The notes: generated by a model not told the origin, from the letters alone. Shown: positions 9,133 through 23,011, counted from the first letter of the stretch. The stretch: 64,000 nt of DNA from Proluteimonas luteida (GCF_021191695.1 NZ_JAIWPT010000009.1:62001-126000), one strand, 5' to 3'. A program made the numbers and translations.

Positions 9133-11199
9133 ATGTTTGCAGGCCTCGACGGGCTTCGCTTCAGCCACTGGCAAGCAGAGCTCCGCGACGACGGTGTGCT
9201 GGTGCTGGCGTTCGACCGTGCCGGCGAGTCGGTCAACACCTTCGCCCAGGACGTGCTGATCGAGCTCGACGCGCTGCTCGAACGCATTGCCTTGGACCCG
9301 CCCAAGGCGGTGGTGATCCGCTCGGCCAAGCAGCGCGGCTTCATCGCCGGCGCGGACATCCGCGAGTTCCAGCGGTTCGACGAACAGGGCACGATCGGCG
9401 ATTCGATCCGCCGCGGCCAGGACGTGTTCCAGCGCCTGGCCGACCTGCCCTGCCCGACCGCCGCGGCGATCCACGGCTTCTGCATGGGCGGCGGCACCGA
9501 GATCTCGCTGGCCTGCGACTACCGCGTCGCCAGCAACGACGCCTCCACCCGCATCGGCCTGCCGGAAGTGAAGCTGGGCATCTATCCCGGCTGGGGCGGC
9601 AGCGTGCGCCTGCCGCGCCTGGTGGGCGCGCCGGCGGCATTCGACATGATGCTGACCGGCCGCACGCTGTCGGCGTCGGCGGCGAAGGCGATCGGCCTGG
9701 TCGACCGGGTCGTCGAGCCGGCGCTGGTCGTCGATGCGGCGGCGACGCTGGCGCGCAAGGGCACGACGCGGCCGCTGAAGCAGCGCTTCCTCGGCTGGGC
9801 GACCAACCTCTGGCCGGTGCGCCAGGTCCTCGCTCCGGTGCTGGTCAAGCAGGTCGCGCGCAAGGCCAGGAAGCAGCACTATCCCGCGCCGTACGCGATG
9901 ATCGAAACCTGGCGCCGGGCCTCCGGCGACACCCGCGCCCTGCTGGCGGCCGAACGCCGGTCGGTGGTCAAGCTGGCCGGCACCCCGACCGCGCGCAACC
10001 TCACCCGCGTGTTCTTCCTGATGGAGCGGCTCAAGGGCCTGGGCGGCAAGTCCGCCGAGCGGCAGCCGCCGATCCGCCGGGTGCACGTGGTCGGCGCCGG
10101 CGTCATGGGCGGCGACATCGCCGCATGGTCGGCCTACAAGGGGTTCGAGGTCACGCTGCAGGACCGCGAGCAGCCGTTCATCGACAAGGCCCGGGAACGC
10201 GCGGCCAAACTGTTCGAGAAGAAGGTCAAGGACCCGGCCAAGCGCCCGGAAGTCGCCGCGCGGCTGCGCTCGGACCTGGACGGCGAAGGCGTGCCCGAGG
10301 CCGACCTGGTGATCGAGGCGATCGTCGAGAACGCCGACGCCAAGCGCAGCCTGTATGCCGGACTCGAGCCCAAGCTGAAGGAAGACGCGCTGCTGACCAC
10401 CAATACCTCGTCGATCCCGCTCGACGAACTGCGCAGCGGGGTACGGCGCCCGGCGCTGTTCGCCGGCCTGCACTACTTCAACCCGGTGGCGTCGATGCCG
10501 CTGGTGGAGATCGTCATGCACGACGCCGTCTCCGACGACACCGCGCAGCGGCTGGCGGCGTTCTGCAAGGCGCTCGACAAACTGCCGGTGCCGGTTGCCG
10601 GCACGCCCGGCTTCCTGGTCAACCGCCTGCTGTTCCCGTACATGCTGGAAGCAGCGACGGCCTACGCCGAAGGCATCCCGGGCAAGGCGATCGACAGGGC
10701 GGCGGTCGATTTCGGCATGCCGATGGGCCCGATCGAGCTGATCGACACCGTCGGCCTGGACGTCGCCTCGGGCGTCGGCCAGGAACTGGCGCCGTTCCTC
10801 GGCCTGCAGATCCCCGAATCGCTGGCCACCCCGCCCGAGGCCGGCAAGCGCGGCAAGAAGGACGGCCAGGGTCTGTACGCCTGGGAGGACGGCAAGCCGA
10901 AGAAGCCGGACCTGCCCAAGGACTACCGGGCGCCCGAGGACCTGCAGGACCGCCTGGTCCTGCCGCTGCTCAACGAGGCGGTCGCCGCGCTGCACGACGG
11001 CGTGGTCGCCGATGCCGACCTGCTCGATGCGGGCGTGATCTTCGGCACCGGCTTCGCCCCGTTCCGCGGCGGCCCGATCCAGTACATCCGCGAGACCGGC
11101 GCCGATGCGGTGCTGGAACGCCTGAAGACCCTGCAGGCACGGCATGGCGAGCGTTTCGCGCCGCGCCCGGGCTGGGACAATCCGGCGCTGCGCGACTGA
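9133..11199 (+). CDS. fadB: Multifunctional fatty-acid oxidation protein (enoyl-CoA hydratase / 3-hydroxyacyl-CoA dehydrogenase)
   Basis: A fused beta-oxidation enzyme that hydrates trans-2-enoyl-CoA and oxidises the L-3-hydroxyacyl-CoA with NAD. The N-terminal crotonase domain (about 15-220) has the oxyanion-hole motif GADIREF and the catalytic pair Glu123 (MGGGTEI) and Glu145 (GLPEVKLGIYPGWGG). The Rossmann domain begins near residue 316 with VVGAGVMGGDIA, followed by HYFNPV and the C-terminal 3HCDH domains. At 688 residues it is slightly shorter than E. coli FadB (729). No thiolase (fadA) follows; the next gene is convergent and unrelated. Confidence 0.93.
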   Translation: MFAGLDGLRFSHWQAELRDDGVLVLAFDRAGESVNTFAQDVLIELDALLERIALDPPKAVVIRSAKQRGFIAGADIREFQRFDEQGTIGDSIRRGQDVFQRLADLPCPTAAAIHGFCMGGGTEISLACDYRVASNDASTRIGLPEVKLGIYPGWGGSVRLPRLVGAPAAFDMMLTGRTLSASAAKAIGLVDRVVEPALVVDAAATLARKGTTRPLKQRFLGWATNLWPVRQVLAPVLVKQVARKARKQHYPAPYAMIETWRRASGDTRALLAAERRSVVKLAGTPTARNLTRVFFLMERLKGLGGKSAERQPPIRRVHVVGAGVMGGDIAAWSAYKGFEVTLQDREQPFIDKARERAAKLFEKKVKDPAKRPEVAARLRSDLDGEGVPEADLVIEAIVENADAKRSLYAGLEPKLKEDALLTTNTSSIPLDELRSGVRRPALFAGLHYFNPVASMPLVEIVMHDAVSDDTAQRLAAFCKALDKLPVPVAGTPGFLVNRLLFPYMLEAATAYAEGIPGKAIDRAAVDFGMPMGPIELIDTVGLDVASGVGQELAPFLGLQIPESLATPPEAGKRGKKDGQGLYAWEDGKPKKPDLPKDYRAPEDLQDRLVLPLLNEAVAALHDGVVADADLLDAGVIFGTGFAPFRGGPIQYIRETGADAVLERLKTLQARHGERFAPRPGWDNPALRD

Positions 11200-11265
11200 G
11201 AGGCTGCGGGCAATTCGCCCGCCGACTGCAGCGCCGCCGGCGCCGTGGCGGCGGCGCGACCGGCG

Positions 11266-12963
11266 TCAGAACCGCGACGAGGCCAGCTCGACGTCGGCGT
11301 TGCGCCAGGCTTCCGCGAACTGCTTCCGCACTTTCTCGGCGTCCGGCCGGCGCTGCATTTCCAGGCTTCTGGCCAGCCCGAACAGCGACCAGCCGTTCCC
11401 GGGATTGCGCCGCAGTTCCTCGCGATAGACCGCTTCGGCATCGGCGGCGCGCCCGGCCTCGAGCAGGACCGCGCCCAGCGTCTGCCGCACCGGTGCGTGC
11501 CAGCCGGGCGGTTCGTCGTAGGGAATGCCGTCCTCGATCGCCACGGCTTCGTGCAGTGCCGCGACCGCATCGCCGTACTGCCCGCGCGCCGCGGCCAGTT
11601 CCGCAGTGACCGTGCGCTCGGCGATGCGCGCCGCATGCGCCAGCGGATAGCGGTCCCAGACCAGCAACCGGTCCATCGCCGGGTCCGCGGCGAGCGGGCG
11701 CAACAGGGCGAGATGGCCTTGCGCGTCGTCCAGCCGCTGCTGGCGCACCGCGGCCAGCGCCTGCGCGTAATGCCAGATCGCGGTGGCGTAAGGCAGGTCG
11801 GACGCCGGATTCGGCACGTCCGCGATCTCGTGCCAGCGGCCGAAGCGCACGCGGTCGAACCACGGCGTCAGCCAGTAGTGCTGCAGGCCGGCGAAGCCCG
11901 GTTCGCGCATCAACGCCTGCAGGTCGGTGCGCTCGGCGGTGGTCGATGCTGCCGCTTTCGCCACCGAGGCGTTGCCCTCCATGCTCGCCGCGAACCACAG
12001 GAAGTGGTGGTTGTGCGGCACGTAGCCGAGCGGGTACACGCCCCGGGTGTTGCTGCGGCACAGCGCGAGATAGGCATCGTCGGCCTCGATCGCGCGCTGG
12101 TTGGCGAGCACCGCATCGTGCCAGCGGCCGACACGCGCGTAGATGTGCGCGGGCATGTGCACGAGGTGGCCCGACCCGGGCACCAGCGTGCGCAGGCGGT
12201 CGGCGGCGGCCGCGCCACGCTGCGGATCGGCTGAGGCTTCGACCGCGTGCACGTACAGGTGCAGCGCGCCGGCGTGGTCGGGATCACGCGCGATCACCGA
12301 TTCCAGCGTCCGCACCACTTCCGCCGTATGGCCTTTCGGTTGCCGTTGCGCGTCGTAGTAGTCCCATGGCTGCAGGTCCATCAGCGATTCGGCGAGGAAC
12401 ACCGCGGCGTCGAGGTCGTCGGGCCGCCTGCGCATGAGTTCGCGGGTGGCCTCGGCATAGGCCTCGTCGAGCGCGCGGCGGTCCTCCGGCGGGTGTTCCG
12501 CGTAGCGCGACGACAGCGCTTCGATGAAGGCCCGCTCGCGTTCGCCTGCTTTCGGCGCCAGTTCGCGCGCGCGCTGCAGGCGCTGCCAGGCATTGGCGTT
12601 GTCGGCCGGGTCCATCGCCGCGTTGACGTGCGGACCCAGTACCAGCGACGCGCCCCACCAGCACATCGCGCAGTCCGGATCGAGTTCGGCAGCCTTGAGG
12701 AACGAACGTTCCGCGGCGTCGTGGTTGAAGCCGTAGGCCAGCATCATCCCCTGGTCGAACCAGCGCTGCACTTCGGGCCGCGCCGTCGTCACCGGAAAGT
12801 GGTAGTCGCCGAGACCTTCGAGCAGATGCGCTCCGATCATCGCCATCTCGGGCGGCGAAACTGCCGGCTCCACCGCCCCGGGACCTTCCCGCCCGCACCC
12901 GGCACAGGCAAGCGCGAGCAAGGCGACGTTGCACGACGATGCCAAGAAAGCCGGAACCCGCAT
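11266..12963 (-). CDS. TPR-repeat lipoprotein
   Basis: A 565-residue protein of tetratricopeptide repeats. From the ATG at 12963 the N-terminus is hydrophobic and ends in a lipobox-like ALACAGC, so it is probably an exported lipoprotein. The body has repeated helical pairs such as MLAYGFNHDAAERSFLKAAELDPDCAMCWWG (about 75-105, first part quoted as key region: YGFNHDAAERSF), several HxxxY/H motifs and a C-terminal TPR pair. Many conserved His/Trp/Tyr residues between repeats suggest a ligand or metal role, but I do not recognise a function. It is convergent with fadB (66-bp gap) and is followed upstream by the pilZ-mltG group on the same strand. Confidence 0.75.
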   Translation of the reverse strand: MRVPAFLASSCNVALLALACAGCGREGPGAVEPAVSPPEMAMIGAHLLEGLGDYHFPVTTARPEVQRWFDQGMMLAYGFNHDAAERSFLKAAELDPDCAMCWWGASLVLGPHVNAAMDPADNANAWQRLQRARELAPKAGERERAFIEALSSRYAEHPPEDRRALDEAYAEATRELMRRRPDDLDAAVFLAESLMDLQPWDYYDAQRQPKGHTAEVVRTLESVIARDPDHAGALHLYVHAVEASADPQRGAAAADRLRTLVPGSGHLVHMPAHIYARVGRWHDAVLANQRAIEADDAYLALCRSNTRGVYPLGYVPHNHHFLWFAASMEGNASVAKAAASTTAERTDLQALMREPGFAGLQHYWLTPWFDRVRFGRWHEIADVPNPASDLPYATAIWHYAQALAAVRQQRLDDAQGHLALLRPLAADPAMDRLLVWDRYPLAHAARIAERTVTAELAAARGQYGDAVAALHEAVAIEDGIPYDEPPGWHAPVRQTLGAVLLEAGRAADAEAVYREELRRNPGNGWSLFGLARSLEMQRRPDAEKVRKQFAEAWRNADVELASSRF

Positions 12964-13097
12964 GGCGACCCCCAGGGAAACATGGACCCGCCTGTGAAAA
13001 CGCTGCGGCCGGATGTGAACGGACATCCGGCTGGCGCGATTCCGGTTGGGACAGGCAGGACGCCTCCGGCGACGAAGGGACGGCCCCCGGGCCGGGC

Positions 13098-13457
13098 CTA
13101 CATCGTATGGGTCGGTTTTTCCGACGTCAGCGAACCGGCCAGCAGCGTCTCGATGCGGCCCTTGAGCGCCTCGCCTTCCGGGGTGTCGGCGAACTGCACG
13201 CCGACCCCGGCGGTCCGGTTGCCCTGCGCGCCGGCCGGCGTCACCCAGACCACCTTGCCGGCGGTCGGCAGGCGGTCGCTGGATTCGGGCAGGGTCAGCA
13301 GCAGGAATACCTCGTCGCCGAGGAAGTAGCGCTTGGGCGTCGGCACGAAGATGCCGCCCTGCTTGAGGTAGGACATGTAGGCGTTGTACAGCGCCGCCTT
13401 GTCCTTGACCGCCAGCGACAGGATGCCCTGTCGTGCGCCTACGCCGGTTGCACTCAT
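13098..13457 (-). CDS. pilZ: PilZ-domain protein, non-canonical type
   Basis: A 119-residue stand-alone PilZ domain. It begins at the ATG at 13457, 23 bp after holB; the frame is open far upstream through holB, but only this part matches PilZ. The c-di-GMP motifs RxxxR and D/NxSxxG are not present; the corresponding C-terminal strand reads RTAGVGVQF. Family knowledge: this is the type-IV-pilus PilZ of Pseudomonas/Xanthomonas, which does not bind c-di-GMP and works with PilB and FimX. The tmk-holB-pilZ order is characteristic of this class. Confidence 0.93.
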   Translation of the reverse strand: MSATGVGARQGILSLAVKDKAALYNAYMSYLKQGGIFVPTPKRYFLGDEVFLLLTLPESSDRLPTAGKVVWVTPAGAQGNRTAGVGVQFADTPEGEALKGRIETLLAGSLTSEKPTHTM

Positions 13458-13480
13458 CGCTCGGTTTCCTGCATCGCTAG

Positions 13481-16229
<2,749 letters not shown>

Positions 16230-16376
16230 GGACGGCGGCGATCGGTGGTCGGGACAGCAGGGGCATCAGGATACCGTGACCGCCCCGGTGCGATGCGAAC
16301 GCGGATGGCCGGTCGCCGCGACGACCGGCGTTGTCTGCGGCCACAGCACATGCGATCCACGACCGGGAGAGGCCCG

Positions 16377-16724
16377 ATGCAACAGACACTGATCACCGCC
16401 TACCAGGTGATGTATTCCGCCAACCGCTTTCCGCCACGGATCTGGCTGCAGGGCGAGGCCGGCGGCATCGGCCAGCTGGTGTTCCACCCCAACGGCGAAA
16501 CGCTGCCCGAGGATGGCATCAACGGCACCACGCCGTCGCTGCACTACCACCTCGACGACTTCCACAACGCGATCGACCTGCTGCGCAACGAGGGCCCGGT
16601 GTGGCTGCTGTACTCGGGGGCCGGGGGCAGCAACGAGAACGGCCTCCAGACCGGCGTGGAGAGCGTCGGCGAAGGCGAGCCGCCGGCAGGGCGCGGGCCG
16701 CGCCTACTGGCTGCGGGCACCTGA
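16377..16724 (+). CDS. Conserved-looking hypothetical protein
   Basis: A 115-residue soluble protein starting at the ATG at 16377 behind a GGGAGAGG Shine-Dalgarno. It has the features of a real gene (good ribosome site, balanced composition, aromatic residues): SANRFPPRIWL near the N-terminus and a HYHLDDFHNAIDLLRNEGPVW core. I do not recognise the family. The last 20 or so residues (EGEPPAGRGPRLLAAGT) are low-complexity and abut a palindromic repeat, so the C-terminus may have been extended into repeat-derived DNA. It is divergent from mltG and convergent with pabB. Confidence 0.6.
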   Translation: MQQTLITAYQVMYSANRFPPRIWLQGEAGGIGQLVFHPNGETLPEDGINGTTPSLHYHLDDFHNAIDLLRNEGPVWLLYSGAGGSNENGLQTGVESVGEGEPPAGRGPRLLAAGT

Positions 16725-16768
16725 CTCCGATCCTGGGCGGCGCCCGGAGGTGGCGGGAGAAATCGCGG

Positions 16769-16874
16769 TGTCGGGGGCGTTGCCCCGACCTACGGTCGAG
16801 GCCTCCCGGAAATTGGCGGGATGACCGGAAAACCGCCGCTCCGACCTCGTAGGTCGGCCCCACGCGGCCGACGC
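16769..16874. repeat. Paired extragenic palindromes (GTAGGTCGG family), ends-outward arrangement
   Basis: Two members of a dispersed repeat family face each other: a GGGGGCGTTGCCCC hairpin ending in CCGACCTAC (to 16793), and GTAGGTCGGCCCCACGCGGC starting at 16849. The same two ends recur, in the opposite order, at 33543-33649 and 34033-34120. Such inverted pairs are typical of REP/BIME elements. Confidence 0.7.
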
Positions 16875-16883
16875 GCGCGCCTC

Positions 16884-18236
16884 CTAGCCTTCGTGGCCCA
16901 GCGCGCGCAGCGTGCCGCGGGCCTTGGCGCGGGTCTCGTCGAGTTCGCGCTGCGGATCGGAGTCGGCGACGATGCCGGCGCCGGTGCGGAAGCGTGCCTC
17001 GCAGCCCTCGACCTCGGCGCTGCGGATCAGGATGTTGAGGTCGAGGTCGCCGTCGCGGTTCAGCCAGCCCATCGCACCGGTGTAGGCGCCGCGCCCGGCC
17101 AGTTCCAGCTCGGCGATGATCTGCATGCAGCGCACCTTGGGGCAGCCGGTGATGGTACCGCCCGGGAACACCGCGGCGATGACCTCGCCCGGCGTGGCGT
17201 CCGCGCGCAGGCGCCCGCGCACGTTGCTGACGATGTGGTGCACGTGGGCATAGCTCTCGACGCACATCAGCTCGTCGACCTCGACGCTGCCGGCGACGCA
17301 GACCCGGCCCAGGTCGTTGCGCTCCAGGTCGACCAGCATCACGTGTTCGGCGCGTTCCTTGGGATGCCCGACCAGTTCGCCGATCCGCGCCGCATCGTCG
17401 TCGCCGGCGAAGCGTGGACGGGTACCGGCGATCGGCCGGGTCTCGACCACGTCGCCGCGGATCGACACCAGCCGCTCGGGCGACGCGCTGGCGACCGCCC
17501 AGCCGTCGCCGGCGAACAGGCCGGCGAACGGCGCGGGGTTATGCTCGCGCAGCCGGGCGTACAGCGCGGCCGCGTCGACCGGCGCGTCGAAGCGCGCCCG
17601 CCAGCCGCGCGACAGGTTGGCCTGGAAGATGTCGCCGGCGGCCAGGTAGTCGAGCACCCGGCGCACGCCGTCGACGAAGATGGCATCGGCGTCCTCGTCG
17701 ATCGCGGCCGGCGGCCGCCAGACGGGACCCGGCGCGCCACCGGCCTGCGCCGCATCGGCCAGCAGGGTGTCGAGCATCGCCGCATGCGCGGACTCGGCGA
17801 TCGCGACGCATTCGCCGGTCGCATGGTCGCGCAGGATCGCCGCGGGGCAGCGCCGGGCGATCGCCACCGGCAGCGCGCCCGGCGCATCCGCCAGCCGCAG
17901 CACCGGCTCGACCTGGCGCGCGAGCTCGTAGCCCAGGAACAGCGCCCAGCCGCCACGGAACGGCCAGCGCGGCGCCTCGTGGTCGACGCGTCCGGCGCGC
18001 CATGCGGCATCGAGCGCATCGAGGAAACCGCCTTCGACCGGCGCGCCGTGGCCGTCGCGCGTCACGCCGTCGTCGTCCAGCCGCAGCAGCGGGCCGTCGG
18101 CGGCCAGCAGCAGGTCCCAGCGGGCGTGCGCGGTACCGTGCGCGACCGACTGCAGCAGCAGCGGATAACGCGCCGGCGCGGCATGCTGCACGGCCAGCAG
18201 GTCGGTGTCCGGCGGCAATGGCTGGGTAATCAGCAT
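16884..18236 (-). CDS. pabB: Aminodeoxychorismate synthase component I (PIAGT subclass)
   Basis: Makes 4-amino-4-deoxychorismate from chorismate and ammonia supplied by PabA, for p-aminobenzoate and folate. The 450-residue protein has the chorismate-binding domain with GDIFQANLSR, ASASPERLVS, VFPGGTITGCPK and the C-terminal GAGIVADSDPQREL. The active-site motif is PIAGT (268-272), the form usual in TrpE, instead of PIKGT. PabB of Stenotrophomonas maltophilia is known to have PIAGT, so in this family the motif does not make it an anthranilate synthase. Length and absence of trp neighbours favour PabB. It runs upstream of the mltG unit on the same strand. Confidence 0.88.
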   Translation of the reverse strand: MLITQPLPPDTDLLAVQHAAPARYPLLLQSVAHGTAHARWDLLLAADGPLLRLDDDGVTRDGHGAPVEGGFLDALDAAWRAGRVDHEAPRWPFRGGWALFLGYELARQVEPVLRLADAPGALPVAIARRCPAAILRDHATGECVAIAESAHAAMLDTLLADAAQAGGAPGPVWRPPAAIDEDADAIFVDGVRRVLDYLAAGDIFQANLSRGWRARFDAPVDAAALYARLREHNPAPFAGLFAGDGWAVASASPERLVSIRGDVVETRPIAGTRPRFAGDDDAARIGELVGHPKERAEHVMLVDLERNDLGRVCVAGSVEVDELMCVESYAHVHHIVSNVRGRLRADATPGEVIAAVFPGGTITGCPKVRCMQIIAELELAGRGAYTGAMGWLNRDGDLDLNILIRSAEVEGCEARFRTGAGIVADSDPQRELDETRAKARGTLRALGHEG

Positions 18237-18261
18237 CGATCGGTCGCGCGCCGGCCCACGG

Positions 18262-18286
18262 GTCGGGGGCGTGGCCCCGACCCGCG
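18262..18286. repeat. Single GTCGGGGGCG-type palindrome
   Basis: One half-element of the same dispersed family (hairpin GGGGGCGTGGCCCC followed by CGACCCGCG) lies in the 76-bp gap between uup and pabB. Confidence 0.5.
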
Positions 18287-18312
18287 ATCATGCACGCGGT
18301 TCGCGGACAGGA

Positions 18313-20202
<1,890 letters not shown>

Positions 20203-20443
20203 CCGCGCAGTGTAGCGCCCCGGCCCGCCGCACCGGTGCGCGGCCACGCATGCGTCCGGGTGCGCAGGCGCTGCCGGGACCCCGCCTGCATGACGCCCAT
20301 CGCATTCCGGGCCCGACCCCGCCCGCAGAACCGTACGGACTTAGGGCTGGCCCTAGTTGGATGCCGGCGGCCATGCGGGTATCACATGACCCGATACCCA
20401 TTGGTCGTGCGCCAGATGCGGCGCGGCGCTCCCAGGAGACCCC

Positions 20444-21271
20444 ATGAATGCCATTTCCCCCGCCGGCCAGCAGACAGCCCTGCCCACGCTCGATGTCGAC
20501 GCCGCGCGCGCCCTGACCATCCAGTACGGCGACACGCTGTCGGCGATCGCCGCGCAGCACGGCATCCCGCTCGACCAGCTGATCGCCGCCAATCCGCAGA
20601 TCCTCAATCCAGACGTCATCTATCCCGGCGACCGGATCACCCTCCCCGACGCCGCCGGCGGCATCGAAGGACCGGGCGGCCCGGCCGGTCCCGGCGAAAC
20701 CACCGGCCTCGCGCCGGTCGATGGCGCGCCGCCGGCCGGCGGCGAAGGCGGCATCAGCGCCGAGCAGCTGCTGCAGATCGTGCCGCAGCTCGACCCGGCC
20801 CGGGCGCCGGCGATCGCCGAGCACCTCAACCAGGCCATGGCCGAGGCGAACATCGACACCCCGCAGCGGCAGGCGATGTTCATCGCCCAGCTGGCGCACG
20901 AGAGCGGCGGCTTCCAGTTCATGGAAGAGCTGGCCAGCGGCGCCGCGTACGAAGGCCGCGCCGACCTGGGCAACACCCAGCCCGGCGACGGCGAGCGCTA
21001 CAAGGGCCGCGGCTACATCCAGGTCACCGGCCGCCACAACTACACCGAGGCCGGCCGGGCCTTGGGACTGGACCTGGTCAACAACCCCGAACTGGCCGCG
21101 CAGCCCGAGAACGCCGCGCGCATCGCCGCCTGGTACTGGGAGAGCCGGGGCATCAACGCCGCCGCAGACAGCGGCGACTTCACCCAGGTCACGCGCCTGA
21201 TCAACGGCGGCACCAACGGCCTCGCCGACCGTCAGGACTATTTCGCGCGGGCCCAGGCCGCGCTGAACTGA
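20444..21271 (+). CDS. LysM-GH19 cell-wall hydrolase (one LysM)
   Basis: A 275-residue protein with one LysM domain (about 24-68: LTIQYGDTLSAIAAQHG to PGDRITLP), a Gly/Pro linker and a glycoside hydrolase 19 domain (about 105-275). The predicted catalytic glutamates are Glu153 in AHESGGF and Glu170 in YEGRADLG; the substrate-binding YKGRGYIQVTGRHNY block follows. GH19 includes chitinases and phage/bacterial endolysins; the LysM suggests peptidoglycan or chitin. No Sec or Tat signal peptide is visible, so export must be by another route or by lysis. It is 58 bp upstream of a close paralogue. Confidence 0.9.
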   Translation: MNAISPAGQQTALPTLDVDAARALTIQYGDTLSAIAAQHGIPLDQLIAANPQILNPDVIYPGDRITLPDAAGGIEGPGGPAGPGETTGLAPVDGAPPAGGEGGISAEQLLQIVPQLDPARAPAIAEHLNQAMAEANIDTPQRQAMFIAQLAHESGGFQFMEELASGAAYEGRADLGNTQPGDGERYKGRGYIQVTGRHNYTEAGRALGLDLVNNPELAAQPENAARIAAWYWESRGINAAADSGDFTQVTRLINGGTNGLADRQDYFARAQAALN

Positions 21272-21329
21272 GCACGGGCGCCACGGCAATGACCGGCAGG
21301 CAATCCGCAGGGACAAGGAGGCAAATCAC

Positions 21330-22874
21330 ATGAACATGGCCATTTCCGGCATCGGCGCCCAGTCGACCGCGTCGTCCGCGGGCGGCGGTGGCCGCACGCA
21401 CACGATCCAGTACGGCGAATCGCTGTCGGGGATCGCGTCGCGCTATGGCGTGTCCGTCCAGCAGCTGATGTCGGCCAACCCGCAGATCCGCAACCCGGAC
21501 GTGATCTATCCGGGCGATCGCCTCGCCCTGCCCGGCGGAAGTGGCGGCTCGGGCGGCGGCGCACGCAGCCACACGGTGCAGTCCGGCGAATCGCTGTCGG
21601 CCATCGCGTCGCGCTACGGCGTTTCCGTCGGCCAGATCACCGCCGCCAACCCGCAGGTCCGCAACCCGGACATGATCTATCCCGGCGACCGTCTCAGCAT
21701 TCCAGGCGGTAGCAGCGGTGGTGGCGGTGGCGGTGGCAGCAGCAACAGTGCAGGCGGCAGTTACACCGTGCGGGCCGGCGATGTCCTCTCCAGCATCGCC
21801 GCCCGCCACGGCGTGTCCACGCAGGCGCTGATGGCCGCCAACCCGCAGATCCGCAACGCCGACATGATCTACGCCGGCGACACCCTGCGCCTGCCCGGCG
21901 GCGGCAGCAGTGGTGGCGGTGGTGGCAGCGCGGCCACCGGCGGCAGCTACACGGTGCAGCCCGGCGATGCCCTGTCCAGCATCGCCGCCCGCCATGGCGT
22001 GTCCACGCAGGCGCTGATGGCCGCCAATCCGCAGATCCGCAACGCCGACCTGATCTTCGCCGGCGACACCCTGCGCCTGCCCGGCGGCAGCGGCGATGGC
22101 GGCGGTGGCGGTGGTGCAGCCGCCGGTGGCAGCTACACGGTGCAGTCGGGCGACACCCTGTCGGCCATCGCCGCGCGCCATGGCGTGTCCACGCAGGCGC
22201 TGCTGGCGGCCAACCCGCAGATCCGCAATGCGGACCTGATCTTCGCCGGCGACCGCATCCAGTTGCCCGGCGGCGCCGGCACGGGCGGCGGCACAGGCCC
22301 GGTGACCGGCCCCGCGCCATCTCCGCCGCCGCTGCCCGGCGGCGACGCCGGCGGCATCAGCGCCGCCCAGCTGCGGCAGATCGTGCCCCAGCTCAGCGCC
22401 AGCCAGGCCGAGGCGGTGGTGCCGCACCTCAACTACGCAATGGCCGAGGCCAACATCAACACGCCGCAGCGCCAGGCGATGTTCATCGCCCAGCTGGCGC
22501 ACGAGAGCGGCGGCTTCCGTTACCTGGAGGAAATCGCCAGCGGCGCCGCGTACGAGGGGCGTGCGGACCTGGGCAACACCCAGCCGGGCGACGGCGTGCG
22601 CTACAAGGGCCGCGGCTACATCCAGGTCACCGGCCGCCACAACTACACCCAGGCGGGTCGTGCGCTGGGACTGGACCTGGTCAACAACCCCGGGCTGGCC
22701 GCGCAGCCGGAAAACGCCGCGCGCATCGCCGCGTGGTACTGGAACAGCCGCAACATCAATGCGGCCGCCGACCGCGGCGACTTCGTCCAGGTCACGCGCC
22801 TGATCAATGGCGGCACCAACGGCCTGGCCGACCGCCAGAACTACTACGCACGCGCCAGGGCCGCGCTGAGCTGA
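21330..22874 (+). CDS. LysM-GH19 cell-wall hydrolase (five LysM)
   Basis: A 514-residue paralogue of the preceding gene. Five LysM domains lie at about 23-68, 80-125, 144-189, 206-251 and 268-313, joined by Gly/Ser-rich linkers; domains 3-5 are almost identical (GVSTQALMAANPQIRNAD). The GH19 domain (about 343-514) has Glu392 in AHESGGF and Glu409 in YEGR and is close to 90% identical to the first copy by eye. The near-identical DNA of domains 3-5 points to recent module duplication. There is no signal peptide. An intrinsic terminator follows, so the two genes probably form one unit. Confidence 0.92.
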   Translation: MNMAISGIGAQSTASSAGGGGRTHTIQYGESLSGIASRYGVSVQQLMSANPQIRNPDVIYPGDRLALPGGSGGSGGGARSHTVQSGESLSAIASRYGVSVGQITAANPQVRNPDMIYPGDRLSIPGGSSGGGGGGGSSNSAGGSYTVRAGDVLSSIAARHGVSTQALMAANPQIRNADMIYAGDTLRLPGGGSSGGGGGSAATGGSYTVQPGDALSSIAARHGVSTQALMAANPQIRNADLIFAGDTLRLPGGSGDGGGGGGAAAGGSYTVQSGDTLSAIAARHGVSTQALLAANPQIRNADLIFAGDRIQLPGGAGTGGGTGPVTGPAPSPPPLPGGDAGGISAAQLRQIVPQLSASQAEAVVPHLNYAMAEANINTPQRQAMFIAQLAHESGGFRYLEEIASGAAYEGRADLGNTQPGDGVRYKGRGYIQVTGRHNYTQAGRALGLDLVNNPGLAAQPENAARIAAWYWNSRNINAAADRGDFVQVTRLINGGTNGLADRQNYYARARAALS

Positions 22875-22925
22875 TCCGGGCCATCCCGGGACAGCCGACA
22901 CCGCTCGCGGCCCGGATCGACAACG

Positions 22926-22950
22926 GCCCCGTGCATGCGCGGGGCTTTTT
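22926..22950 (+). terminator. Intrinsic terminator after the GH19 pair
   Basis: GCCCCG and CGGGGC arms flank an 8-nt loop and are followed by TTTTT. It ends the plus-strand GH19 transcription unit 51 bp after the stop codon. Confidence 0.85.
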
Positions 22951-23011
22951 GGTGGCCCGCCATCCATGGCGGCCACCCTCCCGGCGTCGGGGCCTTGCCC
23001 CGACCTGCGTG
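22951..23011. repeat. Terminator-linked palindrome plus GTCGGGG half-element
   Basis: Directly behind the terminator T run lies GGTGGCCCGCCATCCATGGC, continuing into the matching arm GGCGGCCACC. This is a member of the same palindrome family found four times next to the tRNA-Leu genes. It is followed by a GGCGTCGGGGCCTTGCCCCG half-element ending in GACCTGCG. No gene is visible between 22875 and 23110. Confidence 0.65.

Noticed and set aside
16884..18236. Anthranilate synthase TrpE because of the PIAGT motif
   Set aside because: Length, overall sequence and lack of trp neighbours fit PabB, and PIAGT is known in PabB of a related genus.
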